From Polyangiaceae bacterium (GTDB lineage: Bacteria > Myxococcota_A > Polyangia > Polyangiales > Polyangiaceae), in NCBI GenBank assembly GCA_029266615.1, contig JAQSWN010000033.1, positions 1 through 57,933 of the forward strand: a stretch of 57,933 bases of DNA, in the 5' to 3' direction. Position numbers and translations under genes: made by a program. The notes under the pieces are model-generated. The model was not told the DNA's origin and ran no database searches. It saw nothing but the letters and a program-made list of their open reading frames with translations. The number at the start of each line of letters is the position of its first letter. Position 1 is the stretch's first letter. Of the stretch, positions 1 to 8,686 are shown one piece after another.

Positions 1-622
1 CTTGGTCGCGTAGCGCCAAATAGTCGCTGCCTCCGAAGGCGGCCTCCACGTCCCGAGTGACGAGCGCGGCCTTGGTGGTGGGGGTGTTCATGTTGATGGA
101 ACGGAGCTCTTTTTCAGTAAGTCCGTGCGCTTCGAGAATGCGCTGGACCGCGAGCTGGATGTTGGTTCCCTTGAAGATCGCGACCTTCTTACCGCGCAAA
201 TCCTTCACGCCGCTGATTGAGGAGTCCGCCGGCGCTGAGATGTAGCTATTCTGACGAATGCCGCCGGCGAGGAGCACTCGCGTCGGAAGGCCTCCGGCCT
301 TACCGATGATCGACGGCAAGTCTCCCAAGCCGAACCCGAAATCGACCAGGCCGTTCGCGAACAGCTCGTTGAGGGCGGGGCCGGCGCCGCGGAGGTAGCT
401 CCACTGCACCTTGATGCCGTCGGCCTTGAACTCCTCCTCCAGCAGACCTTGCAGGCCGACGGTGGAGGGCGGCGAGCCGCCGGACTTGGGGCGGTCTCCG
501 ACGCCGACGCTCGGTACCCCGATCCGAATGACGGAGGGGCTCGCGGCGCGGGCGCTGCGCTCCCCGAGCAGGCTCAGCGCGGATACGGACAGTAGTCCCT
601 TCAAAAAGCTAGAACGCTTCAT
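1..622 (-). CDS. ABC transporter substrate-binding protein, sulfonate family (partial, runs off left edge)
   Basis: This is the N-terminal 206 residues of a periplasmic SsuA/NMT1-type binding protein; the 3' end lies outside the window. The ATG (622-620) opens a signal peptide starting MKRSSFLKG, close to a Tat motif although the twin pair is Lys-Arg, with likely cleavage after ARA near residue 26. The mature part begins VIRIGVPSVGVGD and contains the family's lobe-1 features: an ELFANGLVDFGFGLGDLPS stretch, then GVKDLRGKKVAIFKGTN, where most relatives have the ligand-proximal loop. It would deliver a sulfonate or taurine-like anion to an SsuBC-type permease, presumably encoded further left. 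It is the fourth SsuA-type binding protein in 32 kb. Family assignment is firm; the ligand is unknown. Confidence 0.88.
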   Translation of the reverse strand, partial: MKRSSFLKGLLSVSALSLLGERSARAASPSVIRIGVPSVGVGDRPKSGGSPPSTVGLQGLLEEEFKADGIKVQWSYLRGAGPALNELFANGLVDFGFGLGDLPSIIGKAGGLPTRVLLAGGIRQNSYISAPADSSISGVKDLRGKKVAIFKGTNIQLAVQRILEAHGLTEKELRSINMNTPTTKAALVTRDVEAAFGGSDYLALRDQ

Positions 623-677
623 TCGCTATCTCGACTTCCGCGGGCGCGGGCCCGCTCCTGGAGTTGACGTGTTGTCT

Positions 678-706
678 AGTATGAGAGACGATTGTCTCTC
701 GATCAA
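678..706 (-). promoter_or_regulatory. sigma-70-like promoter with a dyad operator in its spacer
   Basis: On the minus strand TTGATC (706-701) and CATACT (683-678) are 17 bp apart, about 55 bp upstream of the binding-protein start at 622. The spacer is nearly filled by a perfect inverted repeat, GAGAGAC-N4-GTCTCTC (700-683). A dyad between -35 and -10 is typical of a repressor operator or a MerR-type activator site. No RpoN-type site was found here, so this gene appears to be controlled differently from cluster A. Seen in sequence; function inferred. Confidence 0.45.
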
Positions 707-761
707 CATCCCGTCGAGATATTTCTGAGCCCGAGCCCGCGAGCGTACCCGCGCGGTGCGG

Positions 762-2153
762 TTAGCGGCGCTGCGTCGCGAGCCCGGTTTCGTCCACGAA
801 GAAGTCGCGCACGGAGGTGATGTCGTCACCACTTAGGAAGCCGCTCCGCCCGAGCAAGCGACCGCTCTCCCAGTTGGTGAGCCCAAGCTCCGGCCGCAGC
901 CACGCCCACTGCCCGTCCACCCAACGCGTGAAGGCGTTGCCGACGTACGGCGCTTCCACCGCGTCCGCCCACTGCTCGAAGGCGCCGGCACGTGTCGAAA
1001 GGATGGAGGCCACGAAGCGAGGACTGTACTGGTTGAACAGCGCGGCGGCTTGGCCGAGCCCATCCACGATGCCGAACGAGATCTCGGGCGTGCTGTCCCA
1101 CTCCCACTCGTGGCCAAGCTTCGGCTCCTCGAGCTCGAGCTTCGCAGTCACCGTGCCCTCCGAGCCGCGGAGAACGGCCACTTCCGCTTTGGCTTCCCGC
1201 AATGCTTGCTCCACGACGGGGCCTAGCGAGGGCACGGCCGCGCGGTCCAGAAGCAGCACGTTGAGCGTGTTGCACACCTTGCGATCCAAGCTGTTGACGA
1301 TGGCGTTGCGCACCGTTTCTGGCTTGGCGGAAGGCTCTATGTACATCCACGCGCCGCCCGTACCGTGCAGCGAAACCGGAATGCCGTGCTGGCGGGCGAC
1401 CGCACCCAGGAGCGCGACGGTGCGGCCGGAGCCGCGGGCGACCGCGAGCCGAATGGAGCGTTCGCAAAATAGAGCCTGAGCGGCGCCGTGCTCCGTGCTC
1501 CGCACGAGGGTGAGCGCACCTTCTGGTAATCCGGCCTGAACGAGCGCGGGCCGGAGGGCGAGCTCTTCGATCGCGACGGCGGTGTTGAGCGCGTCGCCCC
1601 CGATACGGAACACGGCTGCGTTGCGGTTGCGGAGCACACCCGCGGCGTCCGCGAACACGTTGGGCCGACCCTCGAACACGAACGCCACCAACCCGAGCGG
1701 TGCGCGTCGCCGTTCGATCGCGAAGCCTTCCCCTTGGCGGCGCTCGACCAGCTCCCCCACGCGCGAGGGCGCCGAGGCCCAGCCGCGCAAGCCATCGATC
1801 ATGTCGCGGCGCATGGATTCCGTGAGCCGGAGCCGCCCGGTGCTACGCCCGCGCGCTTGTGCCGACTCCACGTCCGACGCGTTCACCTTAGCAATCTCTT
1901 CGAAGGTGGTGGGATCCTCCAAAAGGGCCGCGAAGCTCTCGAAGAACTGGCTGATCGCGGCGTCGCTGACGCGGCGGAGCGGCTGAAGCGACGCATTGGC
2001 GCGAGCCACGGCCTCGCGAGCGGCTTTTTGCGCGGCCTCCGAGAGCACGAGCAGCTCCGAGAGCTCGGTCACCGGCAGGAGCCTTTGACCGGGCTCGAGC
2101 TGGGGTAGCAGGGCGACCTTGTCGCCGACCAAAACGTGCGTCTGTCCGCTCAT
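762..2153 (-). CDS. proA: Glutamate-5-semialdehyde dehydrogenase (gamma-glutamyl phosphate reductase)
   Basis: ProA reduces gamma-glutamyl phosphate to glutamate-5-semialdehyde with NADPH in cytoplasmic proline synthesis. The 463-residue product shows the ProA landmarks: APLGLVAFVFEGRPNVFADA around residues 151-170, and the catalytic-cysteine segment DRKVCNTLNVLLLDR with Cys294. It is about 40 residues longer than the usual 415-420, mostly because of an N-terminal extension. The segment after GRPNV (AGVLRNRNAAVFRIGGDAL) departs from the canonical LKSGNAVILRGG, so this could be a divergent paralogue. No proB adjoins it. It reads away from gor, with 62 bp between the two starts. Confidence 0.85.
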   Translation of the reverse strand: MSGQTHVLVGDKVALLPQLEPGQRLLPVTELSELLVLSEAAQKAAREAVARANASLQPLRRVSDAAISQFFESFAALLEDPTTFEEIAKVNASDVESAQARGRSTGRLRLTESMRRDMIDGLRGWASAPSRVGELVERRQGEGFAIERRRAPLGLVAFVFEGRPNVFADAAGVLRNRNAAVFRIGGDALNTAVAIEELALRPALVQAGLPEGALTLVRSTEHGAAQALFCERSIRLAVARGSGRTVALLGAVARQHGIPVSLHGTGGAWMYIEPSAKPETVRNAIVNSLDRKVCNTLNVLLLDRAAVPSLGPVVEQALREAKAEVAVLRGSEGTVTAKLELEEPKLGHEWEWDSTPEISFGIVDGLGQAAALFNQYSPRFVASILSTRAGAFEQWADAVEAPYVGNAFTRWVDGQWAWLRPELGLTNWESGRLLGRSGFLSGDDITSVRDFFVDETGLATQRR

Positions 2154-2215
2154 TTGCCCCGCAAGGTAACACGCCTTGCGAGTTCGTCCCGGGGCCTGGA
2201 CGGTGAAGGCCTAGG

Positions 2216-3586
2216 TTGCTAGGTGAAAGCTTGGACCCCTTGGAAACCTACGACTATTTGGTGATCGGTGCGGGCAGCGGCGGCATGGCGTCGGCGCGAC
2301 GGGCGGCTCGCCACGGCGCCAAGGTAGCGCTGGTGGAGCGAGGTCGGCTGGGCGGCACGTGCGTGAACGTCGGCTGCGTCCCCAAGAAGCTGATGTGGAA
2401 CGCGGCCGAGTGCGCCGAATGGCTCAAGGACGCGTCGGATTACGGCTTCGAGGTGCAACGTCCGAAGGTGGACTGGGCCGCGCTCAAGCGCGCTCGGGAC
2501 CAATACGTAGCGAGGCTGAACGGCATTTACGAGCGCAACGTGGAGCTGGACGGCGTGCGGCTATTCCGGGGGGAAGCGAAATTTGCTGGTCCGGGCCTGG
2601 TGCGAGTGGGGGACGAGCAGCTGTCGGCGCATCACATTCTGATTGCGACCGGCGGCCGTCCGAATGTCCCCAACGTGCCCGGGGCGGAGCTCGGCCTAAC
2701 TTCGGATGGTTTCTTCGCGCTGGAGTCCCGGCCGGATCGGGTCGCGGTCGTCGGCGCCGGTTACATCGCGGTGGAGATCGCGGGCGTCTTCAACGCCTTA
2801 CGCAGTGACGTCACGTTGTTCGTCCGGGGCGGCCGCCTCCTCGCCGGCTTCGACGAGATGCTCGCCACGACGCTTGCGAGCGAGATGTCGGCGGCCGGAG
2901 TGAGCTTGATGTCGTCCCACGAGCTCTGCGCCGTGACGCGCGCGGAGGACGGCACTTTGAGCGTGGAGTCGCACCACGGCAAGCGCCACAGCGGTTTCGA
3001 CGCCCTCGTTTGGGCGACGGGCCGTGTGCCCAACTGCGAGGGATTGGCGCTAGACACCGTCGCTGTCAAACGTAACGAGCGCAGCGAAATCGAGGTAGAC
3101 GACTTCCAAAACACCAGCGCCGAAGGCATCTACGCGGTGGGGGACGTGACTGGGCGCAAGCAACTCACGCCGGTGGCGATCGCCGCCGGGCGGCGCCTGG
3201 CAGATCGCTTGTTTGGAGGCAAGCCCGACGCAAAGCTGGATTACGAGAACGTCCCGAGCGTCGTGTTCAGTCACCCGCCCATCGGCACGGTGGGGCTTAC
3301 GGAGTCGGAGGCGCGCGAGCTCTATGGTGACGACGTGAAGATTTACACCACGCGCTTCACGAACATGCGCTTCGGCTTCACCGAGCGCAAACCGAAGACG
3401 GCGATGAAGCTCGTGTGCGTCGGTCCGCAAGAAAAAGTCGTGGGCGTCCACACCATCGGCACCGGGTCTGACGAGCTCCTGCAAGGCTTTGCGGTGGCGG
3501 TGAAGCTCGGTGCCACCAAGGCCGACTTCGACCGTACCGTCGCGGTGCACCCGACCGCCTCTGAGGAGCTCGTCCTCCTCACCTGA
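2216..3586 (+). CDS. gor: Glutathione-disulfide reductase
   Basis: A cytoplasmic FAD flavoenzyme of the pyridine nucleotide-disulfide oxidoreductase family that reduces oxidised glutathione with NADPH. It has 456 residues, the normal Gor length. The FAD-binding [18 protein letters not shown] lies near residues 18-35, and the redox-active disulfide sits in [13 protein letters not shown] (Cys49/Cys54 region). The second dinucleotide site reads [13 protein letters not shown], and the C-terminal interface has the catalytic HPTASEE. The reading frame opens with TTG at 2216; no ATG precedes the FAD motif, and in-frame TTGs at 2231 and 2240 are alternatives. It may supply thiol reducing power for sulfur metabolism, but nothing here links it directly to the island. 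Confidence 0.87.
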   Translation: MLGESLDPLETYDYLVIGAGSGGMASARRAARHGAKVALVERGRLGGTCVNVGCVPKKLMWNAAECAEWLKDASDYGFEVQRPKVDWAALKRARDQYVARLNGIYERNVELDGVRLFRGEAKFAGPGLVRVGDEQLSAHHILIATGGRPNVPNVPGAELGLTSDGFFALESRPDRVAVVGAGYIAVEIAGVFNALRSDVTLFVRGGRLLAGFDEMLATTLASEMSAAGVSLMSSHELCAVTRAEDGTLSVESHHGKRHSGFDALVWATGRVPNCEGLALDTVAVKRNERSEIEVDDFQNTSAEGIYAVGDVTGRKQLTPVAIAAGRRLADRLFGGKPDAKLDYENVPSVVFSHPPIGTVGLTESEARELYGDDVKIYTTRFTNMRFGFTERKPKTAMKLVCVGPQEKVVGVHTIGTGSDELLQGFAVAVKLGATKADFDRTVAVHPTASEELVLLT

Positions 3587-3596
3587 CGTGACCTGT

Positions 3597-3632
3597 CTGG
3601 CTTAATGTCGGAAGGTCCTTGCCATAAGCCAG
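3597..3632. repeat. Inverted repeat downstream of gor
   Basis: CTGGCTTA (3597-3604) and TAAGCCAG (3625-3632) are perfect 8-bp arms with a 20-nt loop containing AAGGTCCTT. It begins 11 bp after the gor stop and has no T-tract, so it is either a weak terminator or a protein-binding site upstream of the sigma-54 activator gene. Confidence 0.4.
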
Positions 3633-3706
3633 AGGGGTGAGCGAAGAAAGAACAAGAGATCCGGTGGTTTGTGCCGAAGTCCGCGGCTTCCGTTAGGATT
3701 TGGTAG

Positions 3707-3736
3707 TTGGCGTATCCATTAAAACGGACGTATAGG
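3707..3736 (+). promoter_or_regulatory. Probable sigma-70 promoter of activator A
   Basis: TTGGCG (3707-3712) is followed after 18 bp by TATAGG (3731-3736), 15 bp before the GTG at 3751. The local AT-rich spacer (ATTAAAA) stands out in this GC-rich DNA. A housekeeping promoter fits an activator that must be present before induction. Confidence 0.35.
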
Positions 3737-3750
3737 GGGCTACGAGAGAA

Positions 3751-5709
3751 GTGACGTCCTCAGCACGGACCGCAGCCATGCCCCTACTCACGCTCAGCGA
3801 CCCTCAGGCTCATTCACTCTCGGTGCGCGCCAAGGCCCTGGTGTTCGAAGACGCGCGGTCGGTCGACGTGCTCGCCCGGCTTCGCCAAATCGCGCCCAGT
3901 GAAGCCACCGTGCTCGTCATGGGCGAGACCGGAACCGGCAAAGAGATCGTCGCCCGCCACATTCACGAGCTGAGCCAGCGCCGGGAACGGGCGTTCGTCG
4001 CCGTCAACTGCGGCGCGCTCGCAGATACGCTGATCGAGAGCGAGCTATTCGGCCACGAAAAAGGGGCGTTCACGGGCGCGGTCAGCAGCAAACCCGGCTG
4101 GTTCGAGGCCGCGAGCGGCGGGACCTTGTTCTTGGACGAGATCGGCGACTTGCCGCTCGGAATGCAGGTCAAGCTGCTGCGCGTCCTGCAGGAGGGAGAG
4201 GTCGTGCGGGTCGGGGCGCGGCAACCTATCCGCGTGGACGTGCGGCTCGTCGCGGCCACCAACGTCTCTTTGCAACAGGCGGTCGCGGCCGGCCACTTCC
4301 GGGAAGACTTGTTTTACCGGTTGAACGTGGCTCCGATCGTCTTGCCGCCGCTGCGAGAGCGTCCCGGCGATATCCTGCCGCTGGTCGAGTACTTCATGGC
4401 TTTTTATCAGCAGCGGCTCGGCCTCGCCGCGCCGACGCTGAGCGCTGAAGCCGTGCAGCGGCTGCTGCAGCACGCCTGGCCGGGCAATATTCGCGAGCTC
4501 GAGAACGCCGTCCATCATGCCCTGCTCGTGTGCCAGGGCGGCTACGTCACGCCCAAGGACTTGCAGCTGTCCACCATGCCCGCTCGCGCGAGTCGGCCCC
4601 CGGAGCCTGCCGCCTCCGAGCCGGTGACGCCCCAGGCCGCGCTTGGAGCTGGCCTGGAGCGGCTGTTCGACGCCGAGCTTCCTGATCTGTGGGAAGCGAT
4701 CGAGCGAACGGTCATGAGCAAGGCGTTCGAGTATTGCGAGCGCAATCAATTGCAGACCGCGCGCTTGCTCGGCATCAGCCGCAACATCGTGCGCGCGCGG
4801 CTTTTGGAGTACGGCCAAATTCCGGGTTCCGTGCGCGGCGCCATCGCGGAGCCCCTCACGAGCCCGCCCGAATCCCAGCGTGTGCTGCGGCCTTCGGCGC
4901 CTTGTGTTCGTATCGGCTTCCAGCGCATCGGACTGCTGCCCTTGGTGAAGGAGCACGGCGGGCTCGATGCCGTGCTGTCCGCGCGTGGCTTTCGCGTGGA
5001 GTGGATCGAGTACCCCGGCGGCATCCAGATGGTCGAGGCGTTCCAGGGGAGCCAGCTTTCTTTCGCGGGCGTCGGGGAGGGGCCGCCGGTCTTCGCGCAG
5101 GCAGCGCGGGTGCCCATCGTTTACATCGCGGCCGAGGCGCCCGCACCGACGGACGAGGCGTTGGTCGTCCCGCTCGGTTCTCCCGTGCGCTCCGTTCGGG
5201 AGCTGGCCGGAAAACGCATCGCGCTCAACCGGGGCGCGAACGTGCACTACCTCCTGATCCGAGCGTTGGAGGAGGCGGGTCTCCAGTACGAAGACGTGGA
5301 AGTCGTTTACTTGACGCCGGCAGAGGCACGCCTGGCGTTCGAGCAGGGCCACGTGGACGCATGGGCCATTTGGGCGCCTCTTTTGCACGAGCTGCTCGCC
5401 ACCGGCGGCGGGCGCGTGCTTCGGGACGCGTCGGGGCTCACCGACAACACGGTGCTGTACATCGGCAGCGAGACCTTGGTGCAGGCCCAGCCCGAGCTCG
5501 TGGGCCTCTTTTTTGGGCAACTCACGGCCGTCGCCGCGACGTGCGCGCCGCACCGCTTCCCGCGCCGGGTGGACGATAGCCTGCTCGCCGAGCAACAGGC
5601 GGTCGCGGACACGTTCCATCGCTACAACCTGCTGGGCCGCGCGGTGCGGATCCGAGACTCGCGCTCGGCGGCAACCACGAAATCCGCCGTCGGGACCGCA
5701 TCCCCTTAG
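3751..5709 (+). CDS. Sigma-54-dependent activator with C-terminal SsuA-like sensor domain (activator A)
   Basis: A bacterial enhancer-binding protein (652 residues) that should open RpoN promoters. With numbering from GTG 3751, the AAA+ domain spans about 27-265: Walker A GETGTGKE (58-65), the sigma-54-contacting GAFTGA loop (105-110) and Walker [10 protein letters not shown] (125-133). A Fis-type helix-turn-helix lies at about 315-355 ([18 protein letters not shown]). From residue 386 to the end it resembles a sulfonate-binding protein, including [17 protein letters not shown] and a [11 protein letters not shown] segment matching the SsuA at 11178. There is no signal peptide or N-terminal sensor, so the binding-protein fold is expected to act in the cytoplasm. 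Homology with activator B suggests ATG 3778 as an alternative start. The sensor lacks about 27 residues near its C-terminus relative to activator B. Confidence 0.9.
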   Translation: MTSSARTAAMPLLTLSDPQAHSLSVRAKALVFEDARSVDVLARLRQIAPSEATVLVMGETGTGKEIVARHIHELSQRRERAFVAVNCGALADTLIESELFGHEKGAFTGAVSSKPGWFEAASGGTLFLDEIGDLPLGMQVKLLRVLQEGEVVRVGARQPIRVDVRLVAATNVSLQQAVAAGHFREDLFYRLNVAPIVLPPLRERPGDILPLVEYFMAFYQQRLGLAAPTLSAEAVQRLLQHAWPGNIRELENAVHHALLVCQGGYVTPKDLQLSTMPARASRPPEPAASEPVTPQAALGAGLERLFDAELPDLWEAIERTVMSKAFEYCERNQLQTARLLGISRNIVRARLLEYGQIPGSVRGAIAEPLTSPPESQRVLRPSAPCVRIGFQRIGLLPLVKEHGGLDAVLSARGFRVEWIEYPGGIQMVEAFQGSQLSFAGVGEGPPVFAQAARVPIVYIAAEAPAPTDEALVVPLGSPVRSVRELAGKRIALNRGANVHYLLIRALEEAGLQYEDVEVVYLTPAEARLAFEQGHVDAWAIWAPLLHELLATGGGRVLRDASGLTDNTVLYIGSETLVQAQPELVGLFFGQLTAVAATCAPHRFPRRVDDSLLAEQQAVADTFHRYNLLGRAVRIRDSRSAATTKSAVGTASP

Positions 5710-5711
5710 CG

Positions 5712-6845
5712 TCACACCCGCCTCGGCACGATGTCGTTGCCGATGATCTCGCCGAAGGGGCCGGTGAGGTTGAGCTCCGCCGGGGCCGCGGTCCGCTCGA
5801 GGGGCAGCTTCGGGAAGAGCAGCTCGGCCGTTCGGTACGCCTCTTCCAGGTGCGGGTAGCCGGAAAGGATGAACGTCTCGATGCCGAGCTCACGGTATTC
5901 GAGCAGTCGCCGAGCGACCGTCTCCGCATCACCGACCAACGCCGTCCCCGCGCCGCCGCGTACGAGCCCCACGCCCGCCCACAGATCCGGGCTCACTTCT
6001 AGCTTGTCCCGACGCCCTCCGTGCAGGCTCGACATGCGCTTTTGACCTTCGGAATCGAAGCGCGCGAACGATTGCTGCGCGGCCGCGATCGCGGAGTCGT
6101 CCAAACGGCTGATGAGCTTTTCGGCGGCGGCCCACGCCTCGCTCCGAGTCTCACGCACGATGACATGCAGGCGGATGCCGAAGCGCAGCTCACGGCCTTG
6201 CTTTTTCGCGCGCTCACGCATGTCGCGAAGCTTTTCGGCGACCGCGGCCGGCGGCTCGCCCCAGGTGAGGTACACGTCCACGTGCTTGGCGGCGAGCTCG
6301 TGCGCGGCGGGGGAAGAGCCGCCAAAGTAGAGGGGCGGGTAGGGCCGCTGTACCGGGGGGTACAGAATCTTTGCGCCGCGGACGCGCAGGTGCTGCCCCT
6401 CGAAGTCGACGGTTTCTCCCGAGCTCACCCGCCGCCAAATGTCGAGAAACTCGTCCGTCTGTCGGTAACGCCCGTCATGATCCAGGAAGATGCCGTCGCC
6501 CGCGGCTTCGTTCGGGTCGCCGCCGGTCACCACGTTGATGAGCAGCCGTCCTCCCGAGAGGCGATCCAGGGTTGCCGCGATGCGCGCGCCCGCCGTCGGC
6601 GAGATGATCCCTGGTCGGAGCGCGACCAGGAATTTGAGTTGTTTGGTCGAAGGCATCACGGCCGAAGCCACCGCCCAAGCGTCTTCGCACGAGCGCCCGG
6701 TGGGGAGGAGCACGCCGCCGTAGCCGAGCGTGTCCGCCGCCTGCGCGATCTGCTGAAGGTAGGGCAGACTCACGGCGCGCGCGCCCTCGGTGGTGCCGAG
6801 CAAGCGACTGTCGCCATGGGTGGGTAAGAACCAAAAGAGCTCCAT
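5712..6845 (-). CDS. ssuD: FMNH2-dependent alkanesulfonate monooxygenase
   Basis: SsuD cleaves the C-S bond of alkanesulfonates using FMNH2 and O2, releasing sulfite and an aldehyde. The 377-residue product matches the family along its length: [14 protein letters not shown] at the start, [12 protein letters not shown] (conserved active-site Cys region), [12 protein letters not shown] (catalytic Arg/His pair) and [16 protein letters not shown] near the C-terminus. The start is fixed by the FWFLPTHGD motif. It is transcribed leftwards, tail to tail with activator A (2-bp gap), and lies 127 bp downstream of ssuC with its own -24/-12 promoter. No SsuE-type flavin reductase is present in the window, so reduced flavin must come from elsewhere. 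Confidence 0.96.
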   Translation of the reverse strand: MELFWFLPTHGDSRLLGTTEGARAVSLPYLQQIAQAADTLGYGGVLLPTGRSCEDAWAVASAVMPSTKQLKFLVALRPGIISPTAGARIAATLDRLSGGRLLINVVTGGDPNEAAGDGIFLDHDGRYRQTDEFLDIWRRVSSGETVDFEGQHLRVRGAKILYPPVQRPYPPLYFGGSSPAAHELAAKHVDVYLTWGEPPAAVAEKLRDMRERAKKQGRELRFGIRLHVIVRETRSEAWAAAEKLISRLDDSAIAAAQQSFARFDSEGQKRMSSLHGGRRDKLEVSPDLWAGVGLVRGGAGTALVGDAETVARRLLEYRELGIETFILSGYPHLEEAYRTAELLFPKLPLERTAAPAELNLTGPFGEIIGNDIVPRRV

Positions 6846-6864
6846 GCTGGTGAATCAAGACCTA

Positions 6865-6880
6865 AGCAAGCTTCGGGCCG
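6865..6880 (-). promoter_or_regulatory. Sigma-54 (-24/-12) promoter of ssuD
   Basis: The minus strand reads CGGCCCGAAGCTTGCT, with GG-N10-GC spacing and the TTGCW -12 box. Fifteen bases (6866-6880) recur exactly at 29276-29290 before the AprA-like operon. The predicted transcript start (about 6854) is only about 9 nt before the ssuD ATG, with no Shine-Dalgarno sequence between. Confidence 0.72.
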
Positions 6881-6918
6881 GCGCTAATTCGAGTCATCGA
6901 GCCTGCTCGCTCCTGGAG

Positions 6919-6937
6919 ACTGCTGCTGCTGCAACAC
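6919..6937 (-). promoter_or_regulatory. Candidate activator site upstream of ssuD
   Basis: The minus strand reads GTGTTGCAGCAGCAGCAGT, 53-71 bp upstream of the -12 element. It differs at only three central positions from GTGTTGCTAGAGCAGCAGT at 9649-9667, in the putative enhancer between the two divergent sigma-54 promoters. It may be a half of a longer site. Confidence 0.5.
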
Positions 6938-6972
6938 CGGCCGAGCACCGACTGCGTCGCGACGGACACCCA

Positions 6973-7713
6973 TCACGTCGCTCGCCACGGCTGCAATTTC
7001 ACTTCCAAAGCTTGCAGCAGGCGGTCGGACACTTTGCCGAGCAGAGCGAAGGCGAATATGGCGGCCAGCACCAGCTCGATACGGCTGGTGCTCTGCCCGT
7101 CCACCATCAAGTAGCCGAGGCCACGGCTAGCCCCGAGCAGCTCCGCCGCCACCACGAACATCCACGCAAGGCCGAGCCCGCTGCGTAGACCGGTCAGGTA
7201 CGCGGGCAAGGCCGCCGGCACCAGCACGTGTCGCGAGAGCGCCCAGCCGCGATAGCCGTTCATCACGCCGACCTCGACCAAGCGCCGGTCTATCGCCAGG
7301 ATTCCGGAGAGTAGGTTCAAATAGACCGGAAAGAATGCGCCCACGGCGATGAGCGCCACTTTGGACGTTTCCTGGATCCCCAGCCAGAGCAAGAACAACG
7401 GTACCCAGGCGAGCGACGGGATGCTGCGCAGCGCTTGCAGCGACGGATCCAAGAGGCTCCGCAACCTTTCGGACCGCCCGCAGCTCACGCCGAGCAACGT
7501 GCCGAGCGCCGCCCCCAACGAGAAGCCGAGCAACAGACGCGTCAGCGTGGACAGCACGTGCTCGAGGAGCTCGCCGGTCCGTGCGAGCTCGCCCAAGGTT
7601 TGCGCGACCGTGCTCGGCGCGGGCAGCCAGTTCGGCGGTAACAGACCCGCCCTCGCCGCCAGCTCCCACACGACCAGCACGACTGCCGGCACGATGAGGC
7701 CCCGCGTCTTCAT
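6973..7713 (-). CDS. ssuC: Sulfonate ABC transporter permease
   Basis: An inner-membrane permease of the SsuC/TauC (BPD_transp_1) family, 246 residues with about six hydrophobic segments. The first lies right after the start (GLIVPAVVLVVWELAARAG). The sequence LRSIPSLAWVPLFLLWLGIQETSKVALI is typical, and the cytoplasmic EAA-type loop that docks the ATPase reads RHVLVPAALPAYLTGLRSGLGLAWMF. It follows the lipoprotein ssuA by 7 bp and completes the ssuB-ssuA-ssuC transport unit; ssuD follows under its own promoter. Confidence 0.94.
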   Translation of the reverse strand: MKTRGLIVPAVVLVVWELAARAGLLPPNWLPAPSTVAQTLGELARTGELLEHVLSTLTRLLLGFSLGAALGTLLGVSCGRSERLRSLLDPSLQALRSIPSLAWVPLFLLWLGIQETSKVALIAVGAFFPVYLNLLSGILAIDRRLVEVGVMNGYRGWALSRHVLVPAALPAYLTGLRSGLGLAWMFVVAAELLGASRGLGYLMVDGQSTSRIELVLAAIFAFALLGKVSDRLLQALEVKLQPWRAT

Positions 7714-7720
7714 CGACGGC

Positions 7721-8686
7721 TCAGCTGCGCCCGAGCTCTTGCGTGAACGAAGGATCGATCAACGAGCCGGCGACCTTCGTCACGTCCACCTCGGATTTGA
7801 CGACTCCGCTCTTCTTGAGCACGTCTCCGGCCGCCAAAATGACGGATTTTTGCCGATCGCCGATGCTCGGAGACGAAAGGTCCGTGCGCTTCAGCACCGC
7901 GCGAGTGACAGCTTCACTCAGGCGCGCTTCCTTGGCCAACGCCTGCTCTAGCTCGGCCGGTTTCTGAAGCGCGTCCGAGCGTGCGCGCTCGTAGGCGGCG
8001 ATGACCAGCTTGACGTACGCCGGGTAGCGCTCGGCGAATTCGTCGCGGACGTTCAGCACGCCGTAGCTGTTCAGCTCTGGGTTGCGGAAAAACAGCGTCG
8101 ATCCGTGCTCCAGCTCCGACGTCGCCATCATCGGATCCAGGCCCGCCCACGCGTCCACTTCCCCCCGCTCCAGTGCCTTCTGGCCGTCTGCATGCTGAAG
8201 GGGCACGAGCTCGATGTCCTTTTCCGTCAGGCCCACCGAGTCCAGCGCGCGGAGCAGGAAGATGAACGGATCCGTCCCGCGCGTGACCGCGACGCGCTTG
8301 CCTTTCAGCTCCGCCACCCCTCGGATGCCAGTGTTGGGCCTCGTGACCAGCGCGGTCCACTCGGGCTTGGAGTAGACGTAGACGGCGCGGATCGGGTTGC
8401 CGTTGGCGCGCCCCACGAAAGCGGCGGCGCCGGCGGTGGAGCCGAAGTCCACGCTCTTGGAGTTGAGGAACTCGAGCGCCTTGTTGGAGCCCAGGCTCTT
8501 GACCCACTCTACTTTCACGCCTTCTTCGGCCAGGCTTTGCTCGAGGTAGCCCTTCTGCTTCAATAGTAAACCTACGGGATTATAGGTCGCGAAATCCACG
8601 CGGACGGCGGCCGGCTTCTCTTTGCTCGCGCAGGCGCCGAGGGCGGCGCCGCCCAGTATCGTCATCAAGCTACGTCGGGTAATCAT
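7721..8686 (-). CDS. ssuA: Sulfonate ABC transporter substrate-binding lipoprotein
   Basis: A 321-residue SsuA/NMT1-type binding protein. ATG 8686 is chosen because it opens a combined Tat/lipoprotein signal: ITRRSLMTILGG followed by the lipobox LGAC at about residues 16-19. The mature part contains a GVAELKGKRVAVTRGTDPFIF loop and GEVDAWAGLDPM, as in other sulfonate-binding proteins. The stop of ssuB and this ATG share one base (TGATG), so translation is probably coupled. It would present the sulfonate to SsuC in the periplasm. The TRGTDPF loop differs from the NRGSNVH loop of the SsuA at 11178, suggesting a different ligand range. Confidence 0.92.
   Translation of the reverse strand: MITRRSLMTILGGAALGACASKEKPAAVRVDFATYNPVGLLLKQKGYLEQSLAEEGVKVEWVKSLGSNKALEFLNSKSVDFGSTAGAAAFVGRANGNPIRAVYVYSKPEWTALVTRPNTGIRGVAELKGKRVAVTRGTDPFIFLLRALDSVGLTEKDIELVPLQHADGQKALERGEVDAWAGLDPMMATSELEHGSTLFFRNPELNSYGVLNVRDEFAERYPAYVKLVIAAYERARSDALQKPAELEQALAKEARLSEAVTRAVLKRTDLSSPSIGDRQKSVILAAGDVLKKSGVVKSEVDVTKVAGSLIDPSFTQELGRS

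Noticed and set aside
623..660. GG-N10-GC in the leader of the left-edge binding-protein gene
   Set aside because: The -12 side lacks TTGC and the region is simply GC-repetitive; the sigma-70-like pair further upstream is better.
3605..3625. RpoN-like site upstream of activator A
   Set aside because: GG and GC are 9 nt apart instead of 10, and an activator is more likely expressed from a sigma-70 promoter.
4045..5715. Long antisense reading frame opposite activator A (556 codons)
   Set aside because: Low-complexity Arg/Leu/Gly composition with no domain; a typical shadow of a high-GC gene.
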